Positions 1-12,155 are shown, numbered from the stretch's first letter. The stretch is 31,576 nucleotides of DNA from Conidiobolus incongruus B7586 (GCA_000697335.1 JNEM01013664.1:1-31576); one strand, 5' to 3'. Numbers and translations are program-made. Notes: generated by a model from the sequence alone, not told the origin.

Positions 1-2796
1 GAATGATGTTTGAATTTACGCTTTTGGCGTATTGCTTCTAAAGTTTCAGCTCCCCCTTCAAGTTCAGCTTCACCGACGCGTGGCATCTTGGTGCGAGTCT
101 TTTGTTGCCATTCTTGATATTTGCCACTCTTGAATGAGGCAGGTAATTTAGCACCAGATTCAGTTGTAATTAACTTTTTGTTGTCACTACCAATGCCTGT
201 ACCTCTGATAAATTTCTTCTTCTTAGAATCCCATCTTAACTGGTTACGTAAATTCTGGTTGAGTACATCTTTGTCATCAGATTTAAAGTCAACGAAGGCA
301 TGCTGAGTTTGTTCGGCAAAAGAAGTTCCACTGGAGAGAGAGTATCCCTTTTCGGTATTGGCATCTTTTTGGACATAGCCAATATAATGCTTTTCATCCT
401 TGGCAGTGTTCCGCGTGTTCTTCTTACTGGGCTGGTAGATTGTGGAGAAAGCATTCTCTAAAGCGGCTTCATCAATATCATCAACTGCTGAGGTAGTCCT
501 GATATTGGCCATGTCGGCTTCGTGAAGTTTGGCAATGCGTTCTTCATTCTTCTCTTTGAAACTGGCAATAGTACTAGTGAGATTTGCACGACGGGATTGC
601 ATGATTAAAGAACCAGCAGTTGATTTCTTAGTACCTCTGGCACCAATTTCAAAAATAGTTTCCGAAGGTCTGAACTTGGCGAGTGATTGTAACAGGTTTT
701 CGCGTTCGATGGATTCAGTAGGGGCGCAGGCTCTGACAAGTGGATGGATAGGAGTCAATTCACCAGTCTTGATTAACTCTTTGGCTCTAGTAATGGAGGG
801 TTTAGCTGCAGTCAACTGAGCTCTGCTTTTACGGAACATTTTATAACCATTCTGAGCAACACCGCGTAAACCTTCTAAGGTGACATCCTTATCAAGCCTG
901 TTATTAACCCATTCAATATCTACATCCATGCTGTTTTCAGTACCCAAGTTACCAATTACTAGATCGGTGTTATAGCTGGGAACAGCACCAGTTCTTTGTA
1001 ATTGAGCGGCTGTAATCAAGGGACGACCTAAGAAGAGTTGAAGATCCAAGAAGTAGGGAAGTTCGTCAGGAGTAACCAATGAGTAAGCCCAGCCGCGTTT
1101 ACCAGCACGTGCAACACGACCAACACGATGGACAAACACTTTGCTGGAATCAACGAAATCATAGTTGATAACATAATCCAATACAGGTATATCAATACCA
1201 CGAGCAGCAACATCAGTTACTACAAAGAAAGCGACTTGTTGTTGGCGGAAGCGATTAATTTGAATTTGACGAGCAGTTTGGTCAAGAGAACCATATAAGT
1301 AGCCAACTTCATAACCAGCCTTATCTAACAAATCTGCTAGATATTCAACATGATGCTTTGTACATGCGAAGATAATAGCTTGTTTGGAATAGAGAGGAGG
1401 CAAGTTGGCCTTCTTATTCTTTTTCTTCATACCAATTTCGTTCTTTTCAGGTTTGATGCGTAAATGATCTACTTCATGTTTCATAGGACATTTGACAACA
1501 GTTCTTAAGAGATATAAAAGGGCAGCTTCTTTATAATCAGGTTTAGTATAAAAGAAACCCAATTCCAGATCAGAACTAATCTTTGTATCTGCATCCAATC
1601 TAACCAATGTAGGGTCTTGTAAACCAGCTTTAGCAAACTCAATCAAATTTTTGGGAAGAGTAGCGGAAAATAGTAAAGTTTGGCGTTTTGTTGGTAATTT
1701 GGCCAAAATTTCATTCAACTGAGTGCTGAAACCCATTTCAAATAGTCGATCACACTCATCAAATACAATATACTCAACACGACTCAATTCCATATTTGTT
1801 TCAACTAATAAATGGAGCAAACGGCCAGGGGTGGCAATGATAATATCAGGATTTCCGGTAAGGAGAGAAAATTGATCTTCTAATTTCTCACCACCAACAA
1901 TAGACACAACACGCAAATCTGTGAATTTGCTCAATTCTACTACAACTTTGGTCGTTTGGAGAGCCAATTCACGATTGGGAGAGAGAATTATACCACGGAC
2001 ACCAACCTATAAAAACAACTGGATCAACATATGTTGATTATAATAGTGATATATATTTACTTTAGCGCTATGGAGCTTCAATTTATCAATAAGAGGGATA
2101 ACAAAAGCAGCAGTTTTACCTGAACCAGTGCGAGCCATACCAACTACATCCACACCATCCATGATAAGAGGAATGCATTTACGTTGGATGGGAGTTGGTA
2201 CTTTAAAGCCTTTCTTTAAAATGGCATTAAGCAAAGGAGGAATCAATCCTAAAAATTCATTAAATAAAGAGATAATATGCATGATAAATCGACTTACCCA
2301 TAGTTTGAAAACTACCACTAGAAGATTTTTTACCACCCTTCAAATCATCAAGATCATCATCGTTGGAAGCTCTTGCCCCGTTTTGTGTGATTTTTTTGGG
2401 AGTGAAATCTTCTTCGTCTTCATTAACTGATAAGTTGGTATCCATTAATGCTTCTGTCAAATCTACTTCAGGTTCTGATTCTTCAGACTCTGACTCGGTT
2501 TCAGAAATAGGCTCTGAATCGGCTTCTGAATCTACAATTTCATCCTCTTCATCTTCATCATCATCCTCTTCTTCACCCTCGTCGTCATCATTCTCATCAC
2601 TTTCATCCTCATCCTCACCCAACAAACTATCACCAATATCCCCAATATCATCGGATTCGCTATTATCCGAATCGCCCTCATCCGACCATTCCAAAGGATC
2701 TGAATCGTCTTCAAAAAATTCTTCAATATCTTCTTCAGGTTCTGGCAATGGTTTTTCAAGTTTTTGAACCGCTTTCTTATTCTTTATTTTGGCCAT
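1..2796 (-). CDS. DBP10: Dbp10/DDX54-type ATP-dependent RNA helicase, 3' end cut by window
   Basis: Nucleolar DEAD-box-family helicase needed for 60S ribosomal subunit assembly (family knowledge). Exons on the minus strand are 2796-2298, 2248-2061 and 2006-1; introns are 49 and 54 bases with GT/AG ends. About 897 residues are visible and the C-terminal end lies off the left edge. Residues 1-160 are a long Asp/Glu/Ser-rich tail. A Q-motif region (F163..MGL, VPTPIQ) is followed by Walker A ARTGSGKT (205-212), motif Ia SPNRELA (238-244), TPGRL, motif II DECD (312-315), [13 protein letters not shown] and [10 protein letters not shown]. The Dbp10-specific C-terminal block (KKFIRGTG, then [15 protein letters not shown]) separates it from other DEAD-box proteins. 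A basic insert of about 35 residues sits between SAT and the helicase C domain. Oddities: DECD instead of DEAD, and PNREL instead of PTREL. The start is the first ATG of the open acidic exon. Confidence 0.93.
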
Positions 2797-4967
2797 AATT
2801 TATGTAAATTTTATATTATTGAAAAAAATTTTATAAAAATAGTAAATGATATAGGAATGTGGTTATTTATATTATATTAATTATGTCAATCGCTAATTAT
2901 AGTTATATCTATATGATGATTTTATACTCTATAATGGTTAATTTTATCTGTTGTCTATAATAATATTCAACAAACCAAAATATTGATAATTTAAGTATTA
3001 ATTAATTACGAAATAATTATTATGGGATTGATCATTAGCTTAACCATTACTTTCTGAATATATATAAATTTTCTTCATTTTCGTTATTTTAAACTTATAG
3101 CATACAATTAATTGTATTGATAATATTCAATGCAGGGTAATCATATATCAGGATAATAATACACTAAAACAATACATACATTAACTTATTATCACACAAA
3201 TTTTTAATTTAAATAATTGTTATATCGAAACCCTAATACTTTTTAGAGTTGGGGTTTAAAATTTTGTAATGTTTTTCAAACACATTGAAATTAATAAAAA
3301 TTTGATAATTAATAACGTTGATAATAAAATCAGCATAATATACTAATAGTATATAATGTTTTCATTAATCATGAAATTTTGATAATTGTTTCTTTAATTC
3401 AATTACTGAAGTGCAAAAAATTGATATTTAACACAAGGATGATGGAATATTTGAAAATATAATTGATGAGAAGGAAATATGTATATTTGAATGTTCAACA
3501 TGAACAGTACATAATTCTTTTGATCTTTAATAAAATCAGCACACTTATAGTTGTCAGAATTTTGAAATTTAACTTTCATATTTGTTATTCCACTAACCTT
3601 CATTTTAAAAGAGCTGGTAAAATCAATATAACAATGAAAAAGATTCTTAGTATTATATATGAATTGTTCAAGAAATTTTTATTGAATTATATTGGTATGT
3701 ATTTAAACATAGTTTAGCAAACCCTTGAAATTTCAAGACGAAATTAGTAAGTCCAAGCTCATTTGAAAATTAATAACCAAATTAAAATTAAAATTTGCAT
3801 ATTTAAAAGATATCGAATGATATTAATTTCACTTTTTATTATGATAATTAGTATAATACAAATTTTCAGATATATTAATCTATTTTGAATTCTGTCATTT
3901 TGAAGGAATTTCATTTTTATATTCTATTGAATAATATACTACAATGTTTTTATCAAGATGAATTCGAATATTATTCTAATAATAGTTGAAAGGTTGAAAA
4001 GATATAAAGTCAAGGTTGGTATATAATATTCACAAGTTTTATTTATATGTATGATACAAAGTAAGATATTGTCATTTTTGAACATGGCAAAATTATCAAA
4101 TAGAGTTGATTTTATTGGATTTCTTAATTTTATATATATATATATGATAAATTGTTTAATGAAACTTTTAATTGAATACCTCAGTCTCAATTGTAATATA
4201 CTTAATTCAAACTAATTCAATAATTGGTTAATAAATCAGAATATCGTACTTAGAATTCCTCATATACCATATTTTCAAAACTAATGAACATTTTGATTAC
4301 GTAAACAAAATCTATTAAAATGATTATAAAAAATTGTACAATTATTACTATTTTTAGCGGATTATAATCAAGCAATTCTAGTCATTTTGTTTGAAACAGT
4401 CATCATCTATCCCAGCAATGAAACAGTAATGGATATTAATACATTAATACATATTCTTTGACCATTGCATTACAAAATATAGTGGGTTTGATAGAATTAA
4501 TAAATTGAATATTAAATTGGATAGAAATGTGATAAAACATGTGTAACCTTTATAATATATTGGACAATGATTGAATATTTAAATTTATTTGAGATTTGGT
4601 AGATTCTAGTTTGAATATTTGATATTAGAAGTGTTGATTTGTTCTTATATTATTATTTTTTATATGTAGTTTCTTTAATAGTAAAAGGTGTCTTTGAATA
4701 ATAAATTAACCAATCCCATAATTAAAATACCCATAATTTAAAAACTTAAAAATTAGATAATCTTCAGAAGAGGATATATGTTATTTTCAATCAAATTAAT
4801 TTCTTAATCTAATTCTTCCAAAATTTCACCCGTATTTTAACTTAAAAGGGTGTTTTGAGTGCTTTTTAATAAATTTATCTTTCCTGGTTATTAGAAGACT
4901 AAACTTAGCTTGAAAGAGTTACTTTCATTTTAATTTATTTCAAAATTGCTAGCTTAAAAATAAAAAT
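2797..4967. other. AT-rich intergenic region between divergent genes
   Basis: This 2.2 kb gap lies between the starts of the divergently transcribed helicase gene and WD40 gene, so it should hold both promoters. I see no conserved coding frame, RNA gene or mariner homology. The short open frames around 3403-3717 and 3939-4190 are AT-driven: they have no recognisable motif and overlap on both strands. A short (AT)n run lies near 4130-4145. Confidence 0.6.
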
Positions 4968-6642
4968 ATGGAGCATCTATCTCATTATTTGAGCTCCGAT
5001 GAGGAAAATAACAATTCTTTATCTACTTTTATTCCAACTCATAAAACTAATTTGAGATCCTTCAAATATTCATCAGGTATATTTCTATTTCACTTGAATT
5101 AGTTTTGAAAATTTTAGAATTTACATTCTTACTGTTTCAAATTCGAATTAGATAAAACACATTTATATAATCATAAAAAGCTTCGACCCTACATTTCTAT
5201 TAGAAAAAGGAATTTAAGTCATGATTTTCAAGATTTTTCACCTAATAAAGTAATTTTAGTAATAGAGATATTTTTATTATTATTAATCCCTTTGGTAGAA
5301 AATAGATATCCAACCTTCACTACCTTCAATTACACCTTTCGAGCCACCGATTACTCCGATGAATACTTCCCACCATTATAACTTACCCTCCAAAACTCTT
5401 TATTCTATCAAATTAACTAAAAATATGGTCACCAAAGTGAGATGGTTAGGCAATACAGGTAATTTTTGAACTTTCACAGATATATTTTTACTTATTTTAA
5501 TTAGGTGAAGCATTCATTTACGGAGATACGATCGGTAAAATTGGCATTATCAAAAGTGACAAAGGCACAAATATATTACAATTGAATAGTCCAAGTAAAT
5601 ATCATTTTATTCGATGTTAAAGCTTTTGATCTAATATATTGATTTTAGATGGTGGTTTTATTTCAGATATTCAATCTGATCCCTATTACGACGCTAGAGT
5701 GATTACTTCAAGTTGGTCAGGCGATTTGACTCAATGGGATTTAACTTCACAGCAGCCGATAACTGTAATAATTTGATAATTGTTTTTTACTGACTTTCTA
5801 ACCATTTGCTTTAGCATTTAAACATTAACAATTCGATCCAAGTCATAAAACCCACCAATCCTTCAAGTTTAGTTTGGTTAGTTGGGCTGAAGCAAGGTGG
5901 ATTCGAAGCATATGATTTTCGTTGTCCTTCAGAGTAAGTATAAACTAGTCAATTTCATCATTTTTGATTAATTAATTAACATCATTTTATTTAGTGGCCC
6001 GATATTAAAAGCTGTCAACCCCACTCCTGGGCCAGCGGCAGATATGATGACAATTCCTAATTCTCATCACCTTATTATCGGGTATAATTTTGTCGGTCGA
6101 GGGGGTTTGAATCCATGTTTGCAAGCATTTGATTTAAGAACTGTAAGTTAATATTGCCATGATATTACTAATTTACATTAAATTATATTTTTAGGGTATA
6201 AATCTTCTACATCCCATTTATAATCAGCCATATCCTCCTACAAGTTTGTACCACCACCCTCATCTTAACAAGTGGTACTGTCAGTTCCAAAATGACACAA
6301 TTCATACCTTTAAATCTACTCCTCCATTTCAGCAATGCAAATTTATCGTAAATCAATCACATTTATTTTTATTATTTGTATTAATACACCAATTATTAGA
6401 AATTTCAATCAGGCCAAATTATTTCTGGTTTTCACATTGAACTTTCGGGCAATACAGAGGGTACATTGCTTGGAACTGGTTCCGGTGATGGTAAATTGTA
6501 TATATATGATATCAATTCGACGAAACTTCTCAAAACATGGCAACCCTATCGTTCCCTCCTTCTTCAAGTGGCGTTTCATCCAGTCCACGATAACATTGTC
6601 CTTACTCGAGGTGATAATGGATGGATCAAAATTCTTCACTAG
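4968..6642 (+). CDS. WD40-repeat protein, WDR25/Cdc40(Prp17)-like
   Basis: Nine exons joined by GT-AG introns of 46-75 bases: 4968-5076, 5152-5249, 5299-5458, 5505-5594, 5649-5764, 5815-5933, 5995-6142, 6195-6347, 6400-6642. All phases agree and the product is 411 residues. The first 110 or so residues are polar and Pro/Ser/His-rich. From 'TKVRWLG' onward come seven or so diverged WD repeats, including SGDLTQWDL, YDFR, FDLRT, GSGDGKLYIYD and a closing FHPVHDNIVLTRGDNGWIKI. The order of the last blades, an 'LHP-IYNQPYPPTSLYHHP' segment and then TGSGDG..YIYD, matches human WDR25 and its relative Cdc40/Prp17 as I remember them. Cdc40 acts in the second splicing step; WDR25's role is poorly known. 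I infer family membership only, and a more distant WD40 protein is possible. The ATG is the first in the open exon. Confidence 0.85.
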
Positions 6643-7067
6643 ATCTTTTTCCGTCGGTATTTTTAAAATTATTTTTATTGAATATATAATTATTCAATAT
6701 GTATTTCTTAAAATTAAAAATTCTTTGTTCATAATCAATGCAATCCAACTTTATGAATTGATATACTATGTAAAATGTATTCATATTAATCTATATCCTT
6801 TTTAAGATTAAATGATTTGAGTTTAATTATTGATATTATGTTTGAAAAATATTTTGACGGATCCAAACTTAAACAATTAAAGTATTAGATTTTTTATTTA
6901 TTTAAAATCATATACCAATAAACCAAATGACAAGCATATTTTTATCTCATTCAACACCAAGAATGTTGACACAGACATAATGATTAAAATAAGTAACCAT
7001 CATTATTTAATATTATATATAAAATATGATTAAAAAAGTCAATATTGAAATAATTTATTGAGTTTAA
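6643..7067. other. AT-rich gap, nothing recognised
   Basis: This stretch runs from the 3' side of the WD40 gene to the TA target site of the first mariner copy. It should contain the WD40 gene's 3' UTR. I see no RNA gene, coding frame or repeat shared with other parts of the window. Confidence 0.5.
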
Positions 7068-7069
7068 TA

Positions 7070-8696
7070 TTACCTTGAATTTAAAGTAATGGGAAATTTT
7101 TTAATTTTTGATTTTTCAAACATATTATTAGTTTTAAATGAATAATTATATATAAAGTAAATAGGAAATTATATATATATATATATATATTATAATTTTT
7201 TGATTAAAAAATTAACTTTTTAAAATTGGTTGTTTAATTTAATTATGCTTAAACTAAATAATGATTATTAAAAGTTTTTTATTTTAATATTAGTAAAATT
7301 TAACTATAAACCCTTAAAAATTATTTAAAATTTATAAATAACTTTTGATAATAAAATATTATTTAAATTAACTATTTATTGTTAAGTAAATCATTTTAAA
7401 GTTAAGAGAGAAATTATCTAAAACCTATTAAAATTCAAAAAACCAACTTTAACTATTATTTTTTTAATTAATAATAGAGTGAAAAAATATATTAAAAAAT
7501 ACCTTTTTATTTTAATTAAAAAATTATCTAAATATTTTAATATTAGGTTTATAATTATTTTATATATATTAAAGTTTAAACTTAAATTAATAAATAAAAA
7601 TTTAAAATAAATACCTTATAATTTAATTAAAATTTAAAAAAAAGTTAGAGTAACTATTATTAAATAAAATTTACTAAAATATTACTAGAAACTTAAGCTT
7701 TTATAACAAATAATTATAATTAATAAATCTTAAATTTTTATATATAATCTTTTATTAAAACATAAATTAAAATAATAAATTAAGTTAAATTAACTTTTTT
7801 TTATAATTCCTTATGTCACATATCTATCTAATTAATCTATATATATTTACCTTTTATGTTAGTTTACCTATAATTTACCTCTTATCCTACTTTCCCTTAA
7901 ATTGATCCATTTTTATCTTAGTATAGAAGGGAGGAAATACAACAAAGATCTATTTACCTACCTATTTATCTATCTATTTATTCATCAACCTACCTAATTA
8001 CCTAGCTATAACATTAAATCTTTATCAAAGAATTCCAATAAAACTTTATAACTATATTCTAATCTTATCACTTACCTATAATCCAACTTAATTTAATATA
8101 ATTATCCTAGTTTCTAGCACTAGGATAATACACCTTATAAATAAATTTTTATTAATAAGTAAATATTAATTGTTAAAATAAATTATAATAGTATATATTA
8201 TGTTTATTTAATTTTTAAAAGGAAATTAATTAATAATAAACTTTATATTATTTTTTTAAATAAAAGTATTTTTAATTAATATTCTTAATATAATTTAAAA
8301 GAACTTATTATTTTATATAATAATTATAAAATATATAAATTTAAAGTTGTAAAAAACTTTCTAATTAAAAATAACTAGAAAAAACTACTACATTTAATAT
8401 ATTCTTTAAATTATAACTTATATAATTATAATTACTTTAAGTAATTAAAAAACTAGCTTATAAGAAAAAAATTTCTATACAAAAATTTAATTAATTTATA
8501 AAATATTAAATCTTAATCTTTAATAAAAAAAACTATTTTTTAAGTGTTAAGAGTTTGTTGAAAATATAATAAAAAGTTATTAATAATAAAAGAAACTATT
8601 AAATTTATATTATATATTTATTTTTATTTATCATATATCAAAATGTTTATTTATTTCCAATTATAAAAAATTTTTATTATTTAAATTATAGAATAA
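7070..8696 (+). mobile_element. mariner-like DNA transposon, copy A, heavily decayed, with a solo LTR inside
   Basis: The left end TTACCTTGAATTTAAAGTAA follows a TA at 7068-7069. The right end is about 8696, where the TA target copy is no longer clean. The inverted terminal repeats match those of copies B and C, but this copy has the opposite orientation, so its transposase reads on the plus strand. The element proper is about 1.3 kb; the extra length is a solo LTR at 7814-8132 flanked by a 5-base target duplication. The helix-turn-helix region (around 7390-7570) can still be aligned to copy C, but nearly every G/C position has become A/T and many stops break the frame. An (AT)n run sits near 7170-7190, at the same place as in the other copies. 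Confidence 0.88.
7814..8132. mobile_element. Solo LTR (retrotransposon fossil) inserted in mariner copy A
   Basis: This 319-base segment is absent from the matching place in copies B, C and D. It begins TGTCACA, ends AATACA and is flanked by the direct repeat CCTTA at 7809-7813 and 8133-8137. TG...CA ends with a 5-base target duplication are the marks of an LTR left behind after recombination between the two LTRs of a retrotransposon. It is richer in C than in G on the plus strand, has a TATATATAT stretch near 7840, and carries a 9-base inverted repeat near its right end (8103-8111 and 8119-8127). No internal coding region remains, so Ty1/copia and Ty3 type cannot be told apart. It is younger than its host mariner copy. 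Confidence 0.8.
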
Positions 8697-9409
8697 ATTT
8701 TAGAGAATGTATGATATTATTATATTTTCACTAATTGAGAGTTATGATATAAATATTATTGATTTCAAAAAATCTAATCAAAACATATTGTTAAATATAA
8801 TTCTTTTCTATTATATATATATAAACCTGAAAAATTTTTTAATAAATGTGCAATATATGATTTAAAGTATAATTGATTGTGTTAACCAAATTAACTCCTT
8901 TGTTAGTATAAGATATATTTAAATGAACTAACTAGGATATTTTTACTATTGAATCAAATACACTAACAATTGATATAAGTTTTTTTTCTAGATTTTAAGC
9001 TTTCATTATTAATTTTTGTTTATTTGTCATGATCTAATACCAACCAAACTATATTTAATATACTAAAAATATTATCATAATATTAATTTATCTTCAAGAA
9101 TGTTAATTAATGTTAGGTAATTTACATTATTAATTTGATGTATTCTTTTGATCCCAAGTTATTTTAATTCAAATATAAACATTAATCTAAAATTATACAC
9201 AATGATTAGCTAACGAAAATGCTCTATCATATTAACATCTTACTACCATAACGAATATGGTAGTAAAATGCTCAAAATATATTATACATATTTAATATGT
9301 AACTTGAAATATAAAATCCCATAAATAAAATTACAAACTAAGTTAAATTCAATTTCAACGACAGTGAATGATATGAAAAAATACTTAATCAAAAAATATC
9401 TTATTTAAA
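8697..9409. other. AT-rich gap upstream of TPT1, contains a strong hairpin
   Basis: No coding frame or repeat homology is seen here. The only structured element is the inverted repeat at 9240-9266, listed separately. The TPT1 promoter should lie in the last few hundred bases. Confidence 0.5.
9240..9266. repeat. Perfect 11-base inverted repeat with 5-base loop
   Basis: TTACTACCATA (9240-9250), loop ACGAA, then TATGGTAGTAA (9256-9266). It lies 144 bases before the TPT1 ATG. It could be a protein-binding palindrome or an RNA hairpin; nothing in the sequence decides which. Confidence 0.7.
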
Positions 9410-10359
9410 ATGACCAGTCAAAATAAAAACTTTAATCCTATTAAATTATCTAAATTATTGAGTTTAACTTTAAGACATAAGGCAATTGATCAAGGGTTTA
9501 ACATAAGTCCAGAGGGTTTTATTAATTGTCATGAATTGGTAATTCAATACCTTTACTATTCATTCACAATTATTAATATGCATCATTATATATAGCTGAG
9601 TTCATCAATTTACAAGCAATACAAATTTGAACATATTATCAGTGTAGTTAATAACAATGATAAGAATCGATTTCAAATGAAAAGGATACCTGAATCCAGT
9701 GATATTGATATTAAAGATGACGATATGAAATATTGGTTTATCAAAGCCAATCAAGGTCACTCTATACCTGTAATATACAATTGATCACTATTGCAAATTT
9801 AATTTGATTGATAACATTGTATAATTCATAGCTTGAAAATTTGGAATTATCTCAAATTACAAATCATGAAGACTTTCCAACTGTTATCCATGGTACTTAC
9901 TTTGATAAATGGGAATTAATCAGTAACTTTTACGCTTATTATTATCAAGTATACTAAATTAATAATTAAATAGAAACAAGTGGATTGAATAGAATGAAGA
10001 GGAATCATATTCATTTCGCAGTTGGTTTACCTGGAAATAATGAAGTGATAAGTGGTAAAATTTATTATATGCTAAATAATTATTTTATATAATTTTTAAT
10101 GATAATAAATAATCAGGGCTGAGAAAATCATGTCAAGTATATATTTATATCAACTTAGAAAAAGCGCTCAAAGGTATCATTCTAATGTATTTATTTTTTT
10201 TATTTATATTAAAACCCTTTATAAATAGATAAAATTCCATTTTATATATCATCCAACCGAGTTATTTTATCAAGTGGTAAAGATGATACTGGGATAATTC
10301 CTAAAGAATACTTTTTAAAAGTGACAGATTCTCAAGGTGCAATAATAAATATCGAATAA
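9410..10359 (+). CDS. TPT1: tRNA 2'-phosphotransferase (Tpt1/KptA family)
   Basis: The enzyme removes the 2'-phosphate left at the tRNA splice junction, using NAD+ as acceptor, in the last step of fungal tRNA splicing. Six exons: 9410-9538, 9596-9769, 9832-9922, 9974-10054, 10117-10173, 10229-10359, with introns of 51-62 bases. The phases agree and the product is 220 residues, close to the yeast enzyme. Visible family marks are SKLLSLTLRH near the N-terminus, NDKNRF, ANQGHS (94-99), IHGT (120-123) and RNHIHF (141-146). The four residues essential in yeast Tpt1 (Arg23, His24, Arg71, Arg138) have counterparts in R22, H23, R68 and R141, so the protein should be active. The gene converges on CMC2, with only 9 bases between the two stop codons, so their 3' UTRs must overlap. 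The start is the first ATG, followed by an open exon. Confidence 0.95.
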
Positions 10360-10368
10360 TTAAAGAAT

Positions 10369-10671
10369 TTAGCTGGAAGCTTTGACATCTTCATCAATTT
10401 CCTTCCAAATCTTTTCGACACGCTCTCTCTTAGCTTTGGCTTTTTCAAATTTTTCGCGACGTATGATTTCAAACTAAATAAATTATTTAATAGAGTTCAA
10501 TATTGTTAAAGGATTATTTACCTCTTCTTGGAGACATTCGTTCAATTCAGTTTTGTATCTATTACAAATACCGAAAAATTTTAAAACTGGGTTTTCAATA
10601 TGACAATTGGACAAATTCATAATTGCTGTATAGCAATCTTTATGTTTGTGTGGAGTGAGTGTAGGATGCAT
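10369..10671 (-). CDS. CMC2: Cmc2-like twin CX9C mitochondrial protein (cytochrome c oxidase assembly)
   Basis: Minus-strand exons 10671-10522 and 10473-10369, with a 48-base GTAAAT...TTAG intron, give an 84-residue protein. It starts MHPTLTPHKH, like human and yeast Cmc2, and contains two CX9C pairs: C13-C23 and C36-C46. The conserved LKFFGICN block leads into the second pair, followed by a charged helical tail rich in Lys/Arg/Glu. Cmc2 proteins are imported into the mitochondrial intermembrane space by the Mia40 disulfide relay and help assemble complex IV (family knowledge). No cleavable presequence is visible, as expected. The gene ends 9 bases from the TPT1 stop on the opposite strand. 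Confidence 0.93.
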
Positions 10672-12155
10672 TTTGTATAATAATTATTAAATTTACATTA
10701 TTTCGTAATTATCCCTATATTTTACCTCATATTTGATTTTAATTTATGGGATAATATATATTGATTAATAATTGTCAAATTGAATTATTTTTGGTATACA
10801 ATTAAATCAAAATGCGATACTACTGTTAAATTTGATTTAATAAATATAAGATGCAAACTCGGATTTTTATAATTGTAATTATCATTTGATAAGATTTTAA
10901 TAAACAATGTCATTATAAAACTAATTTTTTATTCAATATTTTCATTGATGTGATAATAATCAAAATATCATGTAATTACCGTTTTAAACTACCCAATTAC
11001 AATTTTAATTAATCTGTCATTTTGAGTTTTTAATCTACTAACATTAGCTATTTTAATGAAATATGTTTATCTATAATCTAAATACATTATTCAAAGTTAT
11101 ACTTAAATTCCATAAAATATTTTGGTCATTTTCCTTTAATATGATTAATCAAATATCCTGAGTATTGAGTCATTCGATATCAAGAACCTAATAATAATTG
11201 ACTACTATTTAATATATAACTTATCAGGTTTTGGTAAAATATATAAATATTTTTACAAATAACACAATTGTTACATTATCAGAATAAATTTTAAATTGAA
11301 TATATATTAATAATTTTCATAATTTTTACAATTAGTTTGAAATTATTCCATATACAAATCGAATAATCTCTTTTATAAATAACCAACATATTTAGTTTAT
11401 TTTGTTTAATATTCTAATATTCTAATAATATATACATATTTTATTGATGTAGCCATTCCTATTAAAATGTATGAATATTGAATTTATACTTATTTTTAAA
11501 ACCATTTAATAAATTGAAGCAAAAAGGTTTGATGTAAAAATATCAAGGTTTTTTATAATAAAAATTAATTAATCCATTATATTTGAGTGCAATAAATTTA
11601 ATAAACATTTTAAAACTATAAATATACAACGATAATTAATTTGTTCATAAGACATTATAATTTAATTTTGTATATTTATAATCTCCATTTGTAAACATAT
11701 ACTTTAATAAGTATTTTTACATGAAAATTATGTTCATAATATCAAATCCAAAATACAGCAATAAGGAAGATATTGCAAGATTCAATAGTAGAAGAAAACT
11801 AATCTAAAATAACAAAGATGAAACAGCTGAGTATAATGTGTTATTTTTAGGAAATAGTATTTTCTCAAAAATTTTTAAATAATAAATAATCATTGATATA
11901 TGATTTATTGAAATCAAAAGATGAAAGCTTTAAAGTGAAAATAGGAATGAAAATATTGTGATATTTGATAATGAGTAAAAAAGTGAAAAAATATTTTAAT
12001 GATAGTTTAGGGTAAAAAGAAATAATAGAGTAAGGATTAATTGGCAAATTTGAAAATATAGAACATATTAAGAAAAAATATAAATAGATATTGTAAAAAT
12101 GAAGAATATGAGTATGAATTTACATACGTTAAATTTTATAGATTTTTCCAGGTAA
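10672..12155. other. AT-rich gap between CMC2 and tRNA-Lys, nothing recognised
   Basis: This 1.5 kb stretch should hold the CMC2 promoter at its left end and the 5' flank of the tRNA gene at its right end. It shows no coding conservation, mariner homology or RNA gene. The open frame at 11865-12047 on the minus strand is low-complexity AT translation and I do not accept it. Confidence 0.55.

Noticed and set aside
2363-2767. Open frame on the plus strand, very Ser-rich
   Set aside because: It is the antisense shadow of the acidic Asp/Glu-rich first exon of the Dbp10 gene; Ser codons mirror GAT/GAA runs.
3229-3255. AAACCCTAA...GGGGTTT inverted repeat, telomere-like word
   Set aside because: A single imperfect 8-of-9 stem with one CCCTAA unit is not a telomeric repeat array and is weak as a hairpin.
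3403-4190. Several 60-84 codon frames in the gap before the WD40 gene
   Set aside because: They overlap on both strands, are made of AT-rich codons, and show no motif, intron structure or partner exon.
6246-6805. Long plus-strand frames near the 3' end of the WD40 gene
   Set aside because: The first is real exon 8 read on into its intron; the second lies in another frame than the conserved WD repeats and runs into the 3' UTR.
8103-8132. Hairpin near the end of the 319-base insertion as a Helitron 3' end
   Set aside because: There is no CTRR end and no A/T insertion pattern; the TG...CA ends and 5-base duplication fit an LTR better.
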